Shown here: one piece after another, positions 5,895 to 9,951 of the stretch
Position numbering within the stretch: the first letter of the stretch is position 1
Layout of the letters: each line of letters opens with the position of its first letter
Source: Limnohabitans sp.
GTDB lineage: Bacteria > Pseudomonadota > Gammaproteobacteria > Burkholderiales > Burkholderiaceae_C
DNA length: 9,951 nt
NCBI GenBank assembly: GCA_024641725.1
Contig: JAHECM010000066.1
Location: 9,556 to 19,506, forward strand
Reading direction: 5' to 3'
Notes under the pieces: model-generated
Told to the model about the DNA's origin: nothing
The model's input: only the letters and a program-made list of their open reading frames with translations
The model's database searches: none
Position numbers and translations under genes: made by a program

Positions 5895-6631
5895 GCAGGC
5901 CAAACATGGACAAAAATTTGTTGACCCTCGAAGGCGTGCACACGCACATCGGGGCCTACCACATCTTGCACGGCGTGGACTTGGCGGTGGCCCAAGGCGA
6001 GCTGACGCTGCTGCTGGGGCGCAACGGCGCGGGCAAGACCACCACGCTGCGCACCATCATGGGCCTGTGGCCTGCGTCGCAGGGCCGCGTCACCTTCAAA
6101 GGGCAAGACATCACGGCGCTGCACACGCCCGACATTGCCCAACTCAACATCGCCTACGTGCCAGAAAACATGGGCATTTTTGCGGATCTGACGGTCCAGG
6201 AAAACATGCTGCTGGCTGCCCGCAGCGCCCCCACCGCAGCGCATATGGACGAGGCCCGGCTGCAGTGGATTTTTAAACTCTTTCCGGCGGTGGAGAAGTT
6301 TTGGAAGCACCCGGCGGGCAAATTGTCTGGGGGGCAAAAACAGATGCTGGCCGTCTCTCGGGCCATTGTGGAGCCGCGTGACTTGCTGATCGTGGACGAG
6401 CCCAGCAAGGGCTTGGCCCCGGCCATCATTCAGAACATGATCGAGGCTTTTCAGCAGCTCAAGCAGAGCGGCGTGACGATTTTGCTGGTGGAGCAAAACA
6501 TCCACTTCGCCCAGCAACTGGGCGACGCGGTGGCGGTGATGGACAACGGCCGCGTGGTGCACGCGGGCCGCATGCAGGCGCTGGCCGAAGACACGGCTTT
6601 GCAGCAATCCTTGTTGGGACTGGCTTTATGA
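5891..6631 (+). CDS. livF: ABC transporter ATP-binding protein, LivF type
   Basis: Second ATPase of the importer, expected to form a heterodimer with the LivG-type protein. The 246-residue length is typical. Walker A is GRNGAGKT (43-50), the signature is a canonical LSGGQ (145-149), and Walker B with the catalytic Glu is LLIVDEPSKGLAP (165-177, E170). The usual H-loop His is Gln202 in LLVEQN, which is normal for LivF and not a defect. The stretch AYVPENMGIFADLTVQENM (89-107) contains the Q-loop region, where LivF usually reads VPExRxIFxxLTVxENL. The gene overlaps livG by 4 bp at its start and livH by 4 bp at its end, a strong sign of translational coupling and of a complex made in fixed ratio. 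Confidence 0.95.
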   Translation: MSRPNMDKNLLTLEGVHTHIGAYHILHGVDLAVAQGELTLLLGRNGAGKTTTLRTIMGLWPASQGRVTFKGQDITALHTPDIAQLNIAYVPENMGIFADLTVQENMLLAARSAPTAAHMDEARLQWIFKLFPAVEKFWKHPAGKLSGGQKQMLAVSRAIVEPRDLLIVDEPSKGLAPAIIQNMIEAFQQLKQSGVTILLVEQNIHFAQQLGDAVAVMDNGRVVHAGRMQALAEDTALQQSLLGLAL

Positions 6632-7626
6632 GCACCATGACCAAACTCTTTGGCGATCTCGATGTTCGCCCCTTGCTGTTGGTGCCTGTGTTGGCATTGT
6701 TGGCCTGGCCCCTGATCGGCTCGGGCTCGACCTGGCTCACACTCACCGTGGCAGGCTTGGCCATGGGCATGATCATCTTCATCATGGCCTCGGGCCTGAC
6801 GCTGGTGTTTGGTCTGATGGACGTGCTCAACTTTGGCCACGGCCTGTTCATCGCGCTGGGTGCTTTTGTGGCCACCAGCGTGCTGGGGGCCATGGGCGAC
6901 TGGACGGGTTCGGGCGAGTGGTGGCGCAACCTGGTGGCGGTGTTGCCCGCCATGGTCATCGCCATGGCCGTGGCCGCTGCCCTGGGTTTGGCGTTTGAGC
7001 GCTTCATTGTGCGGCCGGTGTACGGCCAGCACCTCAAACAAATTTTGATCACCATGGGCGGCATGATCATGGGCGAGGAGCTGATCAAGGTCATCTGGGG
7101 CCCGCTGCAAATCGCCTTGCCCCTGCCCGAAGCCCTGCGCGGCTCGGTGTTCTGGGGCGATGCGGCGATTGAGAAATACCGCCTGCTGGCGGTGGTGGTG
7201 GGGCTGGCCGTGTTTGCCGCGCAGATGTGGTTGCTGGGTCGCACAAAGATCGGCCTGCTGATTCGCGCGGGGGTGCAAGACCGCGAGATGGTCGAGTCGC
7301 TGGGCTACCGCATTCGCCGCTTGTTTGTGGGGGTGTTCGTGGTGGGCAGTGCGCTGGCAGGCTTGGGTGGCGTGATGTGGGGGCTGTACCAACAAAACGT
7401 GGTGCCGCAAATGGGCGCGCAGGTCAACGTGCTGATCTTCATCGTCATCATCATCGGCGGGCTGGGCTCCACGGGCGGGGCGCTGATCGGGGCGTTGCTG
7501 GTGGGCCTGATGGCCAACTACACCGGATTTTTGGCTCCCAAGGTGGCGCTGTTTTCCAACATCGCGCTGATGGCCGGGGTGCTGCTGTGGCGTCCTCAGG
7601 GCGTCTACCCCGTGGCCAACCGTTGA
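6628..7626 (+). CDS. livH: Branched-chain amino acid type ABC transporter permease, LivH type
   Basis: One of the two inner-membrane permeases that form the substrate channel. The 332-residue protein is strongly hydrophobic, with roughly eight or nine membrane segments (about 15-31, 37-62, 70-90, 103-123, 137-152, 185-203, 232-253, 267-295 and 305-321). LivH-family landmarks are the GLTLVFGLMDVLNFGHG block (56-72), the cytoplasmic coupling segment RAGVQDREMVESLGYRI (213-229) that contacts the ATPases, the glycine-rich GGLGSTGGALIGALLVG (277-293), and the terminal RPQG (322-325). The start overlaps the livF stop by 4 bp (ATGA). It is about 20-40 residues longer than many LivH proteins, mainly through the N-terminus and the loop near 90-100. 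The LivM partner follows 10 nt later. Confidence 0.93.
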   Translation: MSTMTKLFGDLDVRPLLLVPVLALLAWPLIGSGSTWLTLTVAGLAMGMIIFIMASGLTLVFGLMDVLNFGHGLFIALGAFVATSVLGAMGDWTGSGEWWRNLVAVLPAMVIAMAVAAALGLAFERFIVRPVYGQHLKQILITMGGMIMGEELIKVIWGPLQIALPLPEALRGSVFWGDAAIEKYRLLAVVVGLAVFAAQMWLLGRTKIGLLIRAGVQDREMVESLGYRIRRLFVGVFVVGSALAGLGGVMWGLYQQNVVPQMGAQVNVLIFIVIIIGGLGSTGGALIGALLVGLMANYTGFLAPKVALFSNIALMAGVLLWRPQGVYPVANR

Positions 7627-7636
7627 AAGTTCGGAC

Positions 7637-8725
7637 ATGTTCAACCGTTTGATTTCCAACGACCAGCCCCGCAGCCGCCTGCTGGCCGTCTTGCTGGTGC
7701 TGACCTTGCTGGGTCTGGCTTTTGCACCTTTCCTGTTCCCGGGCGTCAAGGCGCTGTCGGTGGCGGCCAAGGTGCTGATTTTTGTGGTGCTGGTGGCGGG
7801 CTTTGACTTGCTCTTGGGCTATACCGGCATCGTGAGCTTTGCGCACACCCTGTTCTTTGGCATCGGGGCCTATGGCATCGCCATCGCGTCCAACACTTGG
7901 GGACCAACCTGGGCTTCATTGGCGGCAGGCTTTGCGCTGTCACTGGCCTTGAGCTTACTGCTGTCGCTGGCCATTGGCCTGTTTTCGCTGCGCGTGCGGG
8001 CCATCTTTTTTGCCATGATCACGTTGGCCGTGGCGGCCGCGTTCCAGACCTTGGCCTCGCAGTTGTCGGACTTCACAGGGGGCGAAGACGGTCTGAGCTT
8101 CAAGTTGCCTGAGCTGCTGCTGCCCAGCACCGAGTTCAGCGAAGAGCCGTTTTTTGGGGTGTCGCTCGACGGGCGTTTGCTGTGCTACTACCTGCTGTTC
8201 GTGCTGGCTGTGGCCATGGTGTTGACCTTGCTGCGCATCGTGAACTCGCCCTTTGGCCGGGTGCTGCAAGCCATCCGAGAAAACGAATTCCGTGCCGAAG
8301 CCATTGGCTACCGCGTGGTGGTTTACCGCACCTTGTCGAGCGTGCTGTCCGCGCTGTTTGCTTGCGTGGCCGGGGCCATGCTGGCGCTTTGGCTGCGCTA
8401 CAACGGGCCGGACACCTCGCTGAGTTTTGAAATCATGATGGACGTGCTGCTGATCGTGGTGATTGGCGGCATGGGCACCATTTATGGCGCGGCCATCGGC
8501 TCGGTGCTGTTTTTGGTGGCGCAGAGTTATTTGCAAGACTTGCTGCGCTTGGCCAGCGACGCGACTGTGGCGCTGCCTTGGCTGTCGGCCTTGCTCTCGC
8601 CCGACCGCTGGCTGCTGTGGCTGGGCTTGTTGTTTGTGCTGTCGGTTTACCACTTTCCAAGCGGGGTGGTGGGGCGCTTGCGCAGCCGTGCCGCCTTGGC
8701 CCTTCTCCAAAACGGAGGCGTTTGA
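7637..8725 (+). CDS. livM: Branched-chain amino acid type ABC transporter permease, LivM type
   Basis: Second inner-membrane permease of the importer. The 362-residue protein has multiple membrane helices and the LivM landmarks: LGYTGIVSFAHTLFFGIGAY (60-79), FTGGEDGLS (146-154) at the start of the periplasmic loop, the coupling segment SPFGRVLQAIRENEFRAEAI (204-223), GGMGTIYGAAIG (277-288) and a C-terminal FPSGVVG (340-346). Alpha-helical membrane segments near 15-34, 40-60, 94-116, 123-140, 181-200, 232-253, 268-297 and 325-340 are visible by hydrophobicity. The start is 10 nt after the livH stop, with only a weak purine-rich site (GAAAG, 7625-7629), so coupling is probable. The central periplasmic loop (about 146-178) is acidic. 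The hydrolase gene begins 1 nt after its stop. Confidence 0.93.
   Translation: MFNRLISNDQPRSRLLAVLLVLTLLGLAFAPFLFPGVKALSVAAKVLIFVVLVAGFDLLLGYTGIVSFAHTLFFGIGAYGIAIASNTWGPTWASLAAGFALSLALSLLLSLAIGLFSLRVRAIFFAMITLAVAAAFQTLASQLSDFTGGEDGLSFKLPELLLPSTEFSEEPFFGVSLDGRLLCYYLLFVLAVAMVLTLLRIVNSPFGRVLQAIRENEFRAEAIGYRVVVYRTLSSVLSALFACVAGAMLALWLRYNGPDTSLSFEIMMDVLLIVVIGGMGTIYGAAIGSVLFLVAQSYLQDLLRLASDATVALPWLSALLSPDRWLLWLGLLFVLSVYHFPSGVVGRLRSRAALALLQNGGV
8714..8718 (+). promoter_or_regulatory. Ribosome binding site that sets the hydrolase start
   Basis: GGAGG lies 8 nt before the ATG at 8727, inside the last codons of livM. The hydrolase frame is open much further upstream (an ATG occurs at 8463), but that part is an out-of-frame reading of the livM C-terminus and is rich in Trp and Cys. 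The homologous protein begins with MAFTSNYIQ at 8727. Confidence 0.75.
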
Positions 8726-8726
8726 C

Positions 8727-9593
8727 ATGGCTTTCACATCCAACTACATCCAGTGCGCTGGACTGGAAATCCACTACACCGACTGGGGCAAGTCCGAACA
8801 AGGCACCGTGTTCGCCTGGCACGGCCTGGCCCGCACCGGGCGCGACATGGACGAGCTGGCCGCGCACCTGAGCGCGCAGGGCTGGCGCGTCATCTGCCCC
8901 GACACGGTGGGGCGTGGCCTGTCGCAGTGGAGTGCGGCGCCTGCCCAGCAGTATTGCCTCAAGTTTTATGCCCAACTGGCCCGCGAGTTGATGGACGCGC
9001 TCGATGTGCGCGCTGCGCACTGGGTGGGCACCTCCATGGGCGGGGCCATTGGCACCTTGTGCGCTGCGGGGTTGGTGGAGCCTGGTTTGAAGCACCGCAT
9101 CTCGAGCCTGGTGCTCAACGACAACGCGCCCGAGCTGGCGCAAGCCGCCATCGATCGCATCAAGGCCTACGCCGGCACGCCCCCGGCCTTTGACACCGTG
9201 GGCGAGCTGGAAGCGTTTTTCAGGCAGGTGTACCAGCCCTATGGCTGGCTGAGCGACGCCCAGTGGAGGCGCTTGACCGAAACATCGACCCGCCGACTGC
9301 CCGACGGGCGCGTCACCCCGCACTACGACCCGGCCATGGTGATGCAGTTCACCGCCCACCCTGACGACTACCGCATCTGGGACCATTACGACGCCATTGA
9401 GGTGCCGGTGCTGCTGCTGCGCGGGGCACATTCTGACTTGGTGCTGCCCGAGACCGCCCAAGAAATGCGCCGCCGTGGGCCAGGCGCCAAAGGCTTGCTC
9501 AATCACATCGAAGTGCCCGGCTGCGGCCACGCCCCGGCGCTGAACGTGCTTCAGCAACTGGAATGGGTGACGGCGTTCATTCAGAACTGCTGA
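8727..9593 (+). CDS. Alpha/beta hydrolase (esterase/amidase-like), last gene of the transporter operon
   Basis: The 288-residue protein has the alpha/beta-hydrolase fold. The oxyanion-hole HG is at 32-33 (AWHGLARTGRDM), the nucleophile elbow is GTSMGG with Ser103 (101-106), the probable acid is Asp237 (GAHSDLV), and the catalytic His is His268 (GCGHAP), so the Ser-Asp-His triad looks complete. PDTVGRGLS (58-66) is the usual strand-turn after the HG motif. The region about 130-215 forms the variable lid that sets specificity. No signal peptide is seen, so the enzyme is cytoplasmic. It starts 1 nt after livM with a GGAGG site, hence almost certainly co-transcribed with the importer. A likely role is hydrolysis of an ester, lactone or amide brought in by that importer, but the sequence alone does not distinguish esterases, lactonases and C-C hydrolases. 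Confidence 0.9.
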   Translation: MAFTSNYIQCAGLEIHYTDWGKSEQGTVFAWHGLARTGRDMDELAAHLSAQGWRVICPDTVGRGLSQWSAAPAQQYCLKFYAQLARELMDALDVRAAHWVGTSMGGAIGTLCAAGLVEPGLKHRISSLVLNDNAPELAQAAIDRIKAYAGTPPAFDTVGELEAFFRQVYQPYGWLSDAQWRRLTETSTRRLPDGRVTPHYDPAMVMQFTAHPDDYRIWDHYDAIEVPVLLLRGAHSDLVLPETAQEMRRRGPGAKGLLNHIEVPGCGHAPALNVLQQLEWVTAFIQNC

Positions 9594-9619
9594 GCGGGTG
9601 TCTCAGGGTTTGTTTGGAG

Positions 9620-9646
9620 GCTGCAGCGGCGTGATCCGCTGCCAGT
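9620..9646 (+). other. Stem-loop between the transporter operon and the next gene
   Basis: GCAGCGG (9623-9629) pairs with CCGCTGC (9636-9642) around a 6-nt loop. T-A, C-G and G-T pairs extend the stem outward past one bulged C at 9643. No T-run follows, so an intrinsic terminator is not supported. It could mark a Rho-dependent or processed 3' end, or lie in the leader of the next gene. No clear promoter was found in the 89-nt gap. Confidence 0.35.
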
Positions 9647-9682
9647 GCGGTGACAATCGACGCAGATATTTTGGAGAACCCG

Positions 9683-9951
9683 ATGAAGCCTTTTTTGCTC
9701 TTGCCCGTGGCCGCTTTGCTGGCCTCAGCCGCCCAAGCCCAAAACCGCGAGGTCAACATCATCTGCTCGGCCCAAGCGGCTTGGTGCAGCATGATCGCGG
9801 TGACTTTTGAGAAAAGCCAGGGCGTCAAGGTCAACATGACGGCCAAGGGCTCGGGCGAGGCCTTGGCCCAGTTGGCCGCCGAAAAAGCCAACCCCAAGAC
9901 CGACATCTGGTTTGGCGGCACGGGCGACCCGCACCTGCAAGCGGCCGAGCA
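9683..9951 (+). CDS. AfuA/FbpA-like periplasmic substrate-binding protein, N-terminal part
   Basis: This gene starts at the ATG at 9683, with GGAGA (9673-9677) 5 nt upstream, and runs off the window after 89 codons. The product begins with a Sec signal peptide: a basic MKP start, a hydrophobic core and an A-Q-A site (A17-Q18-A19, cleavage before Q20). The mature start, REVNIICSAQAAW (22-34), the GVKVNMTAKGSGEALAQL segment (47-64) and KTDIWFGGTGDPHLQAAE (72-89) match the first lobe of the iron(III)/phosphonate-type binding proteins (COG1840-like). The ligand (ferric iron, a phosphonate, thiamine or an organic acid) cannot be told from this part. Two cysteines in the mature N-terminus, C28 and C35, are unusual and could form a periplasmic disulfide. 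It probably begins a second ABC import operon. Confidence 0.82.
   Translation, partial: MKPFLLLPVAALLASAAQAQNREVNIICSAQAAWCSMIAVTFEKSQGVKVNMTAKGSGEALAQLAAEKANPKTDIWFGGTGDPHLQAAE

Noticed and set aside
6491..6502. Missing H-loop histidine in the LivF-type ATPase
   Set aside because: VEQN at this place is normal for LivF proteins, so it is not a defect.
8463..8726. Upstream extension of the hydrolase into livM
   Set aside because: The extension is an out-of-frame reading of livM, rich in Trp and Cys. A GGAGG site and family-like N-terminus support 8727.
9650..9670. GTGACA and GATATT as a promoter for the last gene
   Set aside because: The spacer is only 9 nt, far from 16-18 nt.
1..9951. CRISPR arrays, tRNA or rRNA genes, insertion sequences, phage or defence modules
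   Set aside because: No spaced direct repeats, no cloverleaf or rRNA-like stretches, no transposase or integrase, and no change in base or codon use that would mark an acquired island.

Overview
The window reads as high-GC chromosomal DNA of a flagellated betaproteobacterium. Protein style, codon preference and gene content suggest Burkholderiales, probably a Comamonadaceae relative; this is judged from sequence character, not from a database search. All supported genes lie on the + strand and are densely packed. I see no rRNA, tRNA, CRISPR array, insertion sequence or integrase.

Region 1 (1-2754) is flagellar. It holds the C-terminal end of the flagellar sigma factor FliA, then a FliS-type flagellin chaperone, then the stator genes motA and motB. 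A very good sigma-28 (FliA) promoter, TCAAGTTT-N11-GCCGATTC, sits between fliA and fliS. FliA therefore probably drives expression of its immediate neighbour and possibly of motAB.

Region 2 (2786-3694) is a 2-hydroxyacid dehydrogenase homologue in which the glycine-rich NAD motif and the catalytic Arg, Glu and His positions all look substituted. It is the most unusual gene in the window. A 228-bp gap follows (3695-3922). It contains a perfect 14-bp palindrome, a good -10-like hexamer and a small dyad, but no gene.

Region 3 (3923-9593) is a complete branched-chain amino acid type (HAAT/Liv family) ABC importer. The order is periplasmic binding protein, LivG-type ATPase, LivF-type ATPase, LivH-type permease, LivM-type permease, and finally an alpha/beta hydrolase with an intact Ser-Asp-His triad. 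The genes overlap by 4 bp or are separated by 1-19 nt, so they look like one operon. The hydrolase may process the imported compound; the substrate cannot be named from sequence.

Region 4 (9594-9951) contains a stem-loop and the start of another periplasmic binding protein of the AfuA/FbpA-like type, cut off by the window edge.

Most of the window is conventional. I found no convincing undescribed multi-gene system. The degenerate dehydrogenase and the transporter-hydrolase pairing are the best leads.
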